From: Puteibacter caeruleilacunae
GTDB lineage: Bacteria; Bacteroidota; Bacteroidia; Bacteroidales; Prolixibacteraceae
Length of the DNA stretch: 64,000 nucleotides
NCBI GenBank assembly: GCA_005217565.1
Contig: SJCO01000023.1
Location: 1-64,000 of the forward strand
Direction of reading: 5' to 3'
Of this stretch, positions 6,681 through 13,702 are shown piece after piece. The position numbers and the translations under genes are program-made. The notes beneath the pieces are model-generated. The model saw only the letters and a program-made list of their open reading frames with translations. It was not told where the DNA came from and made no database searches. Each line of letters begins with the position of its first letter. Position 1 is the stretch's first letter.

Positions 6681-9065
6681 TTAAAAACTAATTCGATAAC
6701 TCACTGATGGGACAAATGGGAAAAGACACACCTTTTTATAAATAGTCTCTCCTTCCGGTGTAACGTCAGGATAAAACATATAGGCATTTTGTCGCGCATA
6801 AACATTATATATGCCTACTTTCCATTCTCTGTAACTCTTTTCACGTTGCTTCTTAAAAGTTAATCCAACATCTAAATGGTGAAAAGCAGGAAGTCGGTAA
6901 TCGTTGTATTTTTCAAAGAGTTGAATCCTTTCAGTATTCTTTATATCTAATCCTGTTACAAAATCCATTACCTCATAATCAATTGGTCCTGCAGCATTGT
7001 AATATCGCATAGGTACAGTTGCAGCTAAGCCTGTTTGGAATGTCCATACTGCAGAACACTCGATGTGATCATTCAATTGATATACACACCCCAGATTAAT
7101 ATCATGTCGTCGATCGAATTTAAATGGAAAATATTTACCTTTATTCAAGCTTGCAAATTTCCGTTTATTCCAGGCAAGCGTATAATTAAGCCACGACTTA
7201 AGTCGAGAGCTTTCGTAATTTATAGAATTCTCAATACCCCAAGCTTTTCCAGTTCCCACTTCAACAAGCTCTTCCCAGTCATCGAAAATATCCATAAAGC
7301 TATTTCCCGCTTGATAGTTTATCACATTATCCATTGCTTTGTAGTAGGAGTCAAACTTATAGTGCAATTGATTACTTAGTCGCACCTCTGCACCAGCTGT
7401 AACCTGATGCGAAATTTCAGGAGCCACTTTTTTAGTAGCAGGTACCCAAATATCAGAAGGAAGGCCAATACTACTATTGGTCAACAAATGCAGAGGCTGG
7501 GTCATTCTAGCATAAGAAACAAACAAATTGCAGTTATCTCTTAATGCATATTTAGCATTTATTCTCGGAGTTAATTGACTGCTCCATTTTCCCTCTAAAT
7601 CGAAAACATCCAAGCGTAATCCCCCGTATAGCGTTAACCTTTCATTAATGGCATACTGATCATCAAAAAAACAAGACAATGCCGTATTATTAGAATGATC
7701 TTTTCCCCTCTCCAAATTATCGCCATCATGTCGTTTAATTTTCTGTCGCCCAGGAACAAAGTGATTCAACTCTCCACTTGCTCCAAATTGCAACTTATGT
7801 TCCGGTAAATACCAGTCGAACAGCAATTGCAACTTATCATTATTGACACGCGTCAAGTATTCAATACTTGTCCAAATTATTTCTGTGTCATTATCCTGTG
7901 TTACTGATTGGTAATATCTATTGTCAATAGTGTAGTTAAAAGTCCCCGATGAAAGGGTAGTGTTTAAAAATAGCCTATTGTTTAGCCGACTGCTCCATCG
8001 TAATGAGCCAACTTTATTCCCCCACTTCAAATTAACCTTAGTTTTCTGTTTTGTTTCACCTCCTTGATATGAATAGGTATCTTTAAAATGTGATGCTAAA
8101 CAATCACCTCCTCCATAAAAACTAAGATATAATCGATTCGTTTCATTCAGTTCAAAATTGAATTTTGCATTTACATCATAAAGATGAAGCTTTGGCATTA
8201 TAACCTGATCGTCTGATGACTGTACTATTTTCAAGCCTCCTCTCGCCAATAAATCAAGCAACGTTCTTCTAGCTGAAATAAGAAATGACGACTTCTCTTT
8301 CTTAATAGGACCTTCATGTGTATATTTTGAAGTCACCAGTCCAAACATTAGATCTGTAGCACTTTTTGTTTTATTTCCTTCCTTCATTCGCACATCAACA
8401 ACCGACGACAACCTACCGCCATACCTTGCAGGAAAACCACCTTTGTATAAATCAACACTCTGCAATGCTTCGGGCGTGAAGACAGAAATAAATCCAAACA
8501 TGTGAGTTGCATTAAAAATAGGCACACCATCAAGTAACATTAAATTCTGATCAGGACTACCACCTCGGACAAACAATCCTGCACTACCTTCGTATCCTTG
8601 CTGAACGCCTGGTAGCATTGTCAAACTCTTCAGTACGTCTTGCTCCCCAACAAATGCAGGCAATGACTTTATTGACTGCATACTTACCTGTTCATGACCT
8701 GAAAAGGTTTGTTTTTGCTGTAGTGATTGCGCTTTTATGGTCACTTCCTGAAGGTCGTTTTTCTGAAGTAGATGAAAATTTACAATTGTATCCTTTAAAG
8801 CTTTAATCGATATCATCTGATGCTCGTAACCAACAAATGAAACAGTCAAGTTAATATCGCCTGAAGGCACCGTTATGGAATAAAAACCATAAGTATTGCT
8901 AATTGTTCCCCGCTCACTATTGATTTCGTAAACGGTTGCATTATAAAGACTCTCCAGAGAACTAGAGTCACGAATAAAACCACTTACTGAAATACTATTT
9001 TGTGCATAGAGCCTGGGATTAATGGCAACAAGCAAGCACAATAAAATAAATAAACGTAAATACAT
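6681..9065 (-). CDS. TonB-dependent receptor with carboxypeptidase-regulatory-like N-domain
   Basis: The 794-residue protein has a signal peptide (residues 1-21, ending LYAQ), a CarboxypepD_reg-like beta-sandwich (about 24-110, SGFIRDSSSLESLYNATVYE), a plug domain (about 120-230, with MLPGVQQGYEGSAGLFVRGG and NLMLLDGVPIFN) and a long outer-membrane barrel ending in a C-terminal aromatic residue (SYRISF). It lacks an STN domain, so no ECF signalling is expected. It is shorter than SusC proteins and belongs to the receptor type paired with DUF4249. Upstream lies a perfect palindrome at 9156-9174 that may be an operator. Confidence 0.9.
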   Translation of the reverse strand: MYLRLFILLCLLVAINPRLYAQNSISVSGFIRDSSSLESLYNATVYEINSERGTISNTYGFYSITVPSGDINLTVSFVGYEHQMISIKALKDTIVNFHLLQKNDLQEVTIKAQSLQQKQTFSGHEQVSMQSIKSLPAFVGEQDVLKSLTMLPGVQQGYEGSAGLFVRGGSPDQNLMLLDGVPIFNATHMFGFISVFTPEALQSVDLYKGGFPARYGGRLSSVVDVRMKEGNKTKSATDLMFGLVTSKYTHEGPIKKEKSSFLISARRTLLDLLARGGLKIVQSSDDQVIMPKLHLYDVNAKFNFELNETNRLYLSFYGGGDCLASHFKDTYSYQGGETKQKTKVNLKWGNKVGSLRWSSRLNNRLFLNTTLSSGTFNYTIDNRYYQSVTQDNDTEIIWTSIEYLTRVNNDKLQLLFDWYLPEHKLQFGASGELNHFVPGRQKIKRHDGDNLERGKDHSNNTALSCFFDDQYAINERLTLYGGLRLDVFDLEGKWSSQLTPRINAKYALRDNCNLFVSYARMTQPLHLLTNSSIGLPSDIWVPATKKVAPEISHQVTAGAEVRLSNQLHYKFDSYYKAMDNVINYQAGNSFMDIFDDWEELVEVGTGKAWGIENSINYESSRLKSWLNYTLAWNKRKFASLNKGKYFPFKFDRRHDINLGCVYQLNDHIECSAVWTFQTGLAATVPMRYYNAAGPIDYEVMDFVTGLDIKNTERIQLFEKYNDYRLPAFHHLDVGLTFKKQREKSYREWKVGIYNVYARQNAYMFYPDVTPEGETIYKKVCLFPFVPSVSYRISF

Positions 9066-9155
9066 TAAATCGTTGTTTTTATTAACTGTAATCCACTTCT
9101 ATAATGGGCTGGACTACATTTAGCCCATGATCATATCCCGTTTAACTATTCTACA

Positions 9156-9174
9156 TTAACGACATAGTCGTTAA
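9156..9174. promoter_or_regulatory. Perfect palindrome upstream of the TonB-dependent receptor
   Basis: TTAACGACATAGTCGTTAA has 8-bp arms around ATA, 91 bp upstream of the receptor start. It looks like a dimeric regulator site. The half-site GTCGTTAA also occurs upstream of each of the three sRNA-like units at 12.8-13.3 kb. Confidence 0.45.
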
Positions 9175-9546
9175 AGAATAACCAACCAGATTAATCTGCA
9201 TATCACATCAGTACACCACTATGCACTGCGTATAATTCAAATATTTTTTATTGTCCCTGCTGGAAATTTGTATCGAAGAGTAGGGGCATTATTTAGACAA
9301 TCACAAAATTATAAAAATCACCATTTGTTATACATAGTGTTTATGTTTTTGGGTAGGAATACGTACTAATAGGACTTCTAACTATGCAAATCAGAACTAA
9401 ATTCAATAATCTAACCACAAGAGAGCCATAACGACTATCATACTTCCATTCTCAACAGGCCCTTATTAAATCATTTTCCGAGTTCATACTTTTCTGCGTT
9501 TACACACAAGCAAAAGTCAAGGAATTTTACTGAATATTTCAAAACC

Positions 9547-9665
9547 ACAAGTTTTAGTCGACAAACAACACTTTAAGAACCGGTTTCGACCTTGATAGAT
9601 TGTACTAACTCCTTTACATTAGCTGAAGTATTATTTACAAGAAAATGTAGTTATCGAAGAGTTGT
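9547..9665 (+). repeat. Duplicated control region, copy B (gene start decayed)
   Basis: This is the second copy of the region upstream of the ExbB-like gene. The ATG of copy A corresponds to ATC here, and a stop follows after four codons, so the coding part is gone while the upstream blocks GTCGACAAACAACAC and TTCGACCTTGATAGAT are intact. It may be a fossil or a functioning promoter for the short transcript ending at the terminator near 9861. Confidence 0.6.
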
Positions 9666-9861
9666 AAATGTTACATGCTACATCAGATAAAACGCTAAGT
9701 TGGTTTGGTGTTTGAATTAATAAATTGAATCGTATCGTAAATAAAAGAAGAACATACGATGTAGCGTTCAGGAAGGAGGACTGCTGAACCTAGTTATGCA
9801 GTTCCCTTATCCTTTGATTCTTCTTTTAAAGGGAAAATCTATTGAAGATTTTCCCTTTTTT
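9665..9861 (+). ncRNA. Candidate short transcript from copy B promoter
   Basis: Downstream of copy B, about 200 bases lack a convincing reading frame and end in a strong intrinsic terminator. Within it GTTCAG (near 9760) pairs with CTGAAC (near 9783) around a purine-rich loop containing AAGGAGGA. A non-coding RNA under the same control as the ExbB-like gene would fit, but the start site is not defined. The rest of 9066-9983 holds no gene I can support. Confidence 0.3.
9828..9861 (+). terminator. Intrinsic terminator without an upstream gene
   Basis: AAAGGGAAAATCT (9828-9840) pairs with AGATTTTCCCTTT (9846-9858) around ATTGA, followed by a T run to 9861. The 13-bp stem is among the strongest in the window, yet no plus-strand protein gene precedes it. 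Confidence 0.8.
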
Positions 9862-9983
9862 GTACCACAACCGACCCTTGTTCTGGGAAGCAACGGGTAG
9901 TAGAACACGGATATACATAGGCCGATTGGGTCTGTGAACAATTCTGATATAGCTACGGTGAGAAACTTAGCACTAACGAACGT

Positions 9984-10436
9984 TTAAGTCTCTTGTGGAT
10001 TCAATAACATCGCAGTCATTAAATCTGATGCATATTGCGCATGAAGGTCATCTACCAAATGTTCTATTATATCATCAAACACACCTACAAGAAATGGATA
10101 TTTCGATACCACATACATAACCATCCAAATAAGGCCAGGCATATTAGCACATACAAGGGCATCAAACTGCTCTTCCTTTTTCACCAGATCTAGTTTAAAC
10201 ACCATCCCTTCATCAGCTGCCTTTTTAAAATTATACTGCTTAAAATCATTCATTATCTCAGGCCGCACCATTCCCCTATACTTCGATGATCCCATCAGCA
10301 TCGCTTCAACAAACACTTTCTTCAACTCCCCAAAACTCATCCACAGTTCACGTATATCCTCATTACTACCTTCTACCCGTGCCGCAGTCCCTTTTTCACT
10401 CTTTATAATCTGTATAATTGCATTATTGTTACTCAT
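9984..10436 (-). CDS. Hypothetical protein, third member of the HTH locus
   Basis: I do not recognise the family. The 150-residue protein starts at the ATG giving MSNNNAIIQIIKSEKG; a TTG start 39 bases upstream that overlaps the previous gene is possible but less likely. It is soluble, with an alpha-helical middle (ELWMSFGELKKVFVEAML) and a C-terminal helical region with VDDLHAQYASDLMTAML. It follows the XRE-type regulator gene closely in the same direction and is probably co-transcribed with it. No catalytic motif is visible. Confidence 0.65.
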   Translation of the reverse strand: MSNNNAIIQIIKSEKGTAARVEGSNEDIRELWMSFGELKKVFVEAMLMGSSKYRGMVRPEIMNDFKQYNFKKAADEGMVFKLDLVKKEEQFDALVCANMPGLIWMVMYVVSKYPFLVGVFDDIIEHLVDDLHAQYASDLMTAMLLNPQET

Positions 10437-10471
10437 AGTTTTTGATAATTGGAAATTAACATTCCCTCCCC

Positions 10472-10906
10472 TCAATTTTCTGCCACCGCTTTACTTATGT
10501 GTTTCTGCACTTTTTTTCTTCTCTTCCCCTCAACTTTATCTTTCAACAGATCAATCAGCATTGTCTTTTCCTTCAGCGCATTCTTCAACTCAACAATATC
10601 CTCTTCAAGCTCATCGATTATTCGTTTCTCTTGAGTACTTAAACCGTCCTTTAAACACAATAAATCAGCTATTGTAACACTCAAAACTCCTGCAATTTTC
10701 ACCATCCAGATTATTGACAAAGGAGTTACGCCATCCTCTATCTCTATATATCCTTCCGTTGTAATATCTAACTTTGATGCAATAACATCGTGAGTAACAC
10801 CATTACTCAATCGCGTAGTTTTTATCCTCTCCAAAACTCTCCCCTCTATAAAACTGACGGAAATCTCATTCGTAGACTTTTTGTCTCTTTGATAAGTCTT
10901 ATCCAT
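10472..10906 (-). CDS. XRE-like helix-turn-helix regulator with C-terminal coiled coil
   Basis: The 144-residue protein has an N-terminal HTH_3-like domain (about residues 20-82: GVTHDVIASKLDITTEGYIEIEDGVTPLSIIWMVKIAGVLSVTIADLL split over helices) and a leucine/charge-rich coiled coil (about 90-128, IIDELEEDIVELKNALKEK). It resembles chromosomal phage-type regulators of Bacteroidota. It is divergent from another HTH/coiled-coil gene at 11072 across 165 bp, which probably holds both promoters. The pair may cross-regulate. Confidence 0.75.
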   Translation of the reverse strand: MDKTYQRDKKSTNEISVSFIEGRVLERIKTTRLSNGVTHDVIASKLDITTEGYIEIEDGVTPLSIIWMVKIAGVLSVTIADLLCLKDGLSTQEKRIIDELEEDIVELKNALKEKTMLIDLLKDKVEGKRRKKVQKHISKAVAEN

Positions 10907-11071
10907 ATAATAGAGTCTTTTAATATCCTAATAGTGTACCAAAAGTCACATTTTTGTGTACTTTTAATACCTTTGATTAACAATTACAACTTAAAGTAAT
11001 ACTTTTTGTCCCTATTTTCCAAACTTTATGGACTCAAAGTTTTATTTTTCATAAAATATAGGACTTAAAAT

Positions 11072-11428
11072 ATGGATATAACTGATTTTAAGAATCACGT
11101 TAAGACTGTTATTAAAGGTGTTTTAAAGGAAAAAGGTAAAAAACTGGATTGGTTTTGCGATAATTTAGGTTGGACAGTATCAAACTACCACAAAAGACTT
11201 CGTGCTGAAGGTGACTTCAAGGTAAGTGAACTATTCCGTTTCGCAGAAGTACTGAACATCTCTGTTTTGAGATTCTTCGAAACTCTTCCAGAGATGCAAG
11301 ATATAAATGATGATCAAAACGCTTTAACCGTAATCAAACTAAAGTTGGAAATTGATATGCTGCGTGAGCAAATTAAAGATAAGGACAAGCTAATAAACAA
11401 TCTGATTGATAAGCTTTCAAAAGGATAA
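11072..11428 (+). CDS. Small helix-turn-helix/coiled-coil protein
   Basis: The 118-residue protein has an N-terminal HTH-like region (about residues 10-65, with KLDWFCDNLGWTVSNYHKRLR and FKVSELFRFAEVLNISVLRFF) and a C-terminal heptad-rich helix (about 85-115, LKLEIDMLREQIKDKDKLI). The overall design mirrors the divergent neighbour at 10472, though sequences differ. It probably binds DNA as a dimer. A short upstream stretch, TAGGACTTAAAAT, precedes the ATG, with no clear Shine-Dalgarno sequence. Confidence 0.7.
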   Translation: MDITDFKNHVKTVIKGVLKEKGKKLDWFCDNLGWTVSNYHKRLRAEGDFKVSELFRFAEVLNISVLRFFETLPEMQDINDDQNALTVIKLKLEIDMLREQIKDKDKLINNLIDKLSKG

Positions 11429-11450
11429 CGATACTTCTAACGTATAAATC

Positions 11451-11490
11451 TTCTCTACTAACAATCAGTGTTTTGAATCTCAGTAGAGAA
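11451..11490. terminator. Terminator between convergent HTH and GNAT genes
   Basis: TTCTCTACT (11451-11459) pairs with AGTAGAGAA (11482-11490), followed by AAAGTCTTTT. It lies between convergent genes and can serve both. Confidence 0.65.
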
Positions 11491-11498
11491 AAAGTCTT

Positions 11499-12017
11499 TT
11501 ATTCAATCCTTTTCAGCATAATCAAGTTTCTATACAGGCCATCACCTAACTGAAAGTTTGTATCGCCGATATGGTCAAATTTTAAGCGTCTATAGAAGGC
11601 AATGGCGTTTTCATTCTCGTGATATACCGTTAGCCATGTTTTCTCTCCTCCCAGGGCTTTAATTTGCTTAAAACTATCTAAAAGCAACTTCTTGCCTACA
11701 CCCCTTCCCTGAAATCTTTCAAGCACGTATAAGGTGGTTATTTCATGACAAGGGTTTATCTCCGACATTGGTTGCTCTGGAGTAATGGCTATCTCAGAAC
11801 AACCAACAAGCTTACCATCTAATGTTGCCAGTAAAATAACCTTCTGTTCATCAAGTATAGACTCTCTAACTTTCTCCTGTGAATACTCCGTTAACACATA
11901 ATCCGAAAATTCCTCCACTAGTCCCTCTGTTGCATAAGTTGAAATCCACACCTGCTGTTTCAACACCGCCAGATTCTTATAATCGCTAACCTCTGCTTTT
12001 CTTATTCTTAAATCCAT
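11499..12017 (-). CDS. GNAT-family N-acetyltransferase
   Basis: The 172-residue protein shows the GNAT fold: an N-terminal IRKAEVSDYKNLAVLK segment, a central strand LLATLDGKLVGCSEI, the acetyl-CoA loop in ERFQGRGVGKKLLLDSF (Q/RxxGxG/A, about residues 98-114) and the ENENAIAFYRRLKFDHIG block. Substrate is unknown. It lies 42 bp downstream of the AlkD-like gene on the same strand and could be co-transcribed with it. Confidence 0.85.
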   Translation of the reverse strand: MDLRIRKAEVSDYKNLAVLKQQVWISTYATEGLVEEFSDYVLTEYSQEKVRESILDEQKVILLATLDGKLVGCSEIAITPEQPMSEINPCHEITTLYVLERFQGRGVGKKLLLDSFKQIKALGGEKTWLTVYHENENAIAFYRRLKFDHIGDTNFQLGDGLYRNLIMLKRIE

Positions 12018-12059
12018 TTCCTTATCACTAATCTTACCTCTTCAATTCCTCAAGACTCA

Positions 12060-12731
12060 TTATCCTTGTCTTCGCACCATTTCATTAATCCAGATAGGAG
12101 CAAAAGGTGATGTACATCCTTTTGAGACTGGATAATCACGATAGATCCCCAATGTCTCACCAATATTTATTGCCCTTTCTCTAAATTCTGGAAAATTAAT
12201 CCCAATTTCAGCAAGGGTAAAATTCATTGTCCACTGTGTTTCTGGTGCTGCATCTCCCATCTCCTTCTCAAGTCGATTCAAGAGTGCATCCAAATCTAGC
12301 AGCTCAGGATTTTTAGCAACTCGTTGTGACGTGAGATTCCATCCAGCACGTCCGGCCATCGGATCATCCGACTCCATCCATTCCTGTCGTAACGTTTCAT
12401 TGTCGGGATGATTCTTAACAACATATGCATTTAACCAATCAGCTACATGGACAAATGAAACCGATCGTACAAGCTCGTCCACCCTTTCCTTTGATAACTC
12501 TTTTGGTTTCATTAGCAGAATAGCCAAAAAACGAGCGTCAATATTCTCAGTTTCCCATAGCTCCATCGCCAGCTCATGATTCACTTTAATCCGTTTTGCC
12601 AGCTTTCGAATTTCTCCCATTCTTACACCATACTGATTATCTCCAGATCCATTTTTTAAGTTTTGCTTGCGCATTCTTTCATTTCCAAGCGCCTTAAGCT
12701 CAGCTAAAGTTTCCTGTAGTGTCATTGTCAA
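12060..12731 (-). CDS. DNA alkylation repair (AlkD-like HEAT-repeat) protein
   Basis: The 223-residue protein matches the AlkC/AlkD-type HEAT-like family: GVRMGEIRKLAKRI, the ELWETENIDARFLAILLM repeat, VHVADWLNAYVVKN, and DDPMAGRAGWNLTSQRVAKN. Family members bind alkylated DNA and some act as glycosylases that excise N3- or N7-alkylpurines without base flipping. The shortened, slightly divergent motif set means activity is not certain. The first 59 bases upstream of the gene contain no obvious promoter; the sRNA-like array begins about 80 bp farther on, on the other strand. Confidence 0.8.
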   Translation of the reverse strand: MTMTLQETLAELKALGNERMRKQNLKNGSGDNQYGVRMGEIRKLAKRIKVNHELAMELWETENIDARFLAILLMKPKELSKERVDELVRSVSFVHVADWLNAYVVKNHPDNETLRQEWMESDDPMAGRAGWNLTSQRVAKNPELLDLDALLNRLEKEMGDAAPETQWTMNFTLAEIGINFPEFRERAINIGETLGIYRDYPVSKGCTSPFAPIWINEMVRRQG

Positions 12732-12868
12732 TTGGGTTTAAATGAAACATCTAATTGCTCTAACAAGCCACAATGTAAGGAAAATATACCAATCATAATA
12801 TGCATCCTTTAACAGTTTTTAACTTCACTTATCAGTCGTTAACTAAATCTAGAGGTACATTTGTAATG

Positions 12869-12966
12869 TTAGTTTTAGCAAGACACATAAGTTTTTTTTC
12901 ATAGAAAGTTTTTTTCATAGATAAGTTAGGTTAGTAAGGGATGAGCCACCACTCATCCCTTTTTTT
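12869..12966 (+). ncRNA. Candidate small RNA 1
   Basis: The transcript is predicted from about 6 bases after the TACATTTG box (12856-12863), which matches the Bacteroidota -7 consensus TAnnTTTG, to the end of the T run at 12966. It is about 98 nt, with two TTTTTTCATAG-like tracts before the terminal stem. The start is estimated, not mapped. Confidence 0.65.
12938..12966 (+). terminator. Intrinsic terminator of sRNA-like unit 1
   Basis: GGGATGAG (12938-12945), loop CCACCA, CTCATCCC (12952-12959), then seven T. Stem and loop are identical in all three units. Confidence 0.9.
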
Positions 12967-13045
12967 ATGCTTCAAAATTTAACTCTTAACAGATTTTAAC
13001 TTCGCTTATCAGTCGTTAACTGAATTACCACCTACATTTGTATCG

Positions 13046-13143
13046 TAAGTAATAGCAAAACAATAAGATTTTTTCATAGTAAGTTTTTTTCATAGATAAG
13101 TTTAGGTTGAAAAAGGGATGAGCCACCACTCATCCCTTTTTTT
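13046..13143 (+). ncRNA. Candidate small RNA 2
   Basis: Predicted about 98-nt transcript between the TACATTTG box (13033-13040) and the T run ending at 13143. The hairpin at 13115-13136 is identical to that of unit 1. Confidence 0.65.
13115..13143 (+). terminator. Intrinsic terminator of sRNA-like unit 2
   Basis: GGGATGAG (13115-13122) and CTCATCCC (13129-13136) with loop CCACCA, followed by seven T. Confidence 0.9.
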
Positions 13144-13221
13144 GTGCTCAAAATATCACTCTTAACAGATTTTAACTTCGCTTATCAGTCGTTAACTGAA
13201 ATACCCCTTACATTTGTATCG

Positions 13222-13321
13222 TTGAGTTAGTCAAGACACATAAGTTTTTTTCATAGAAAGTTTTTTTTCATAGATAAGTTTGGGTTAGAAAAGGGATGAG
13301 CCACCACTCATCCCTTTTTTT
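13222..13321 (+). ncRNA. Candidate small RNA 3
   Basis: Predicted about 100-nt transcript from after the TACATTTG box (13209-13216) to the T run ending at 13321; same terminal hairpin as the other two. Confidence 0.65.
13293..13321 (+). terminator. Intrinsic terminator of sRNA-like unit 3
   Basis: GGGATGAG (13293-13300) and CTCATCCC (13307-13314) with loop CCACCA, followed by seven T. Confidence 0.9.
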
Positions 13322-13521
13322 GTGCAATAATCTATCCTCAACTATCACCCATTTTTCTTCACTAATTGAAATAATTAAGGTACCTTGTCACATCTTACAT
13401 GGATGTCCATCCAAACAATTAATCACAGTCATTTTATTATACTAGTAATCCCATATCCACCCTCTATTTTACTACTCTACACTACTCTTACACCACAAAT
13501 ACAGGGCTTTTACCACTATAA

Positions 13522-13563
13522 GTAGTAAGTGTCCAGTAAGAGGGCAGTAAGAGTCCAGTAAGA
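13522..13563. promoter_or_regulatory. 11-bp-period direct repeats near the SARP-type gene
   Basis: CAGTAAGAG occurs at 13533, 13544 and 13555, exactly 11 bp apart, with a variant TAGTAAGTG at 13522. Two ACTACTCTNAC copies in the opposite sense lie at 13471-13491. SARP regulators are known to bind heptamer direct repeats at 11-bp spacing. Location is 140 bp beyond the stop of the SARP-type gene, so the target is unclear. Nothing else is seen in 13322-13702. Confidence 0.35.
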
Positions 13564-13702
13564 GGGGTCATTGCAAGGTGAATAAGGGATGACCTCTTCA
13601 GGAGATAATCATCACAGTAACAAATGGGTAACAATAAGACAAAACACACCAATCCCTATAGGAAAAACAATAGTCCTCCTTCAAATCGACTTATAGTATA
13701 AC

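Larger units (their letters stand above)
12808..12966 (+). repeat. Tandem sRNA-like unit 1 of 3 (promoter, transcript, terminator)
   Basis: Units begin at 12808, 12985 and 13161 (period 176-177 bp). Each holds TTAAC elements around GTCGTTAAC, an exact TACATTTG box 48 bases from the unit start, T-rich tracts ending in CATAG, and an identical terminal hairpin. In unit 1 the box is at 12856-12863. No reading frame is conserved between units. Confidence 0.85.
12985..13143 (+). repeat. Tandem sRNA-like unit 2 of 3
   Basis: This is the second unit of the array, with TACATTTG at 13033-13040 and the same upstream block TTAACAGATTTTAACTTCGC as unit 3. Differences from unit 1 are concentrated in the stretch between promoter and the T-rich tracts. 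Confidence 0.85.
13161..13321 (+). repeat. Tandem sRNA-like unit 3 of 3
   Basis: This is the third unit, with TACATTTG at 13209-13216. The upstream block equals that of unit 2, while the T-rich middle is closer to unit 1, suggesting exchange between units. Confidence 0.85.

Noticed and set aside
7035-7379. Plus-strand open reading frame inside the TonB-dependent receptor gene
   Set aside because: It lies antisense to a clear receptor barrel and has no domain, signal peptide or promoter.
9796-9900. Short plus-strand reading frame after AAGGAGGA
   Set aside because: It runs through the terminator hairpin, and the Shine-Dalgarno-like sequence is 15 bases from the ATG.
12808-13321. CRISPR-like array
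   Set aside because: Units are 176 bp, tandem and homogeneous, with promoter and terminator; there are no short repeats alternating with unique spacers.
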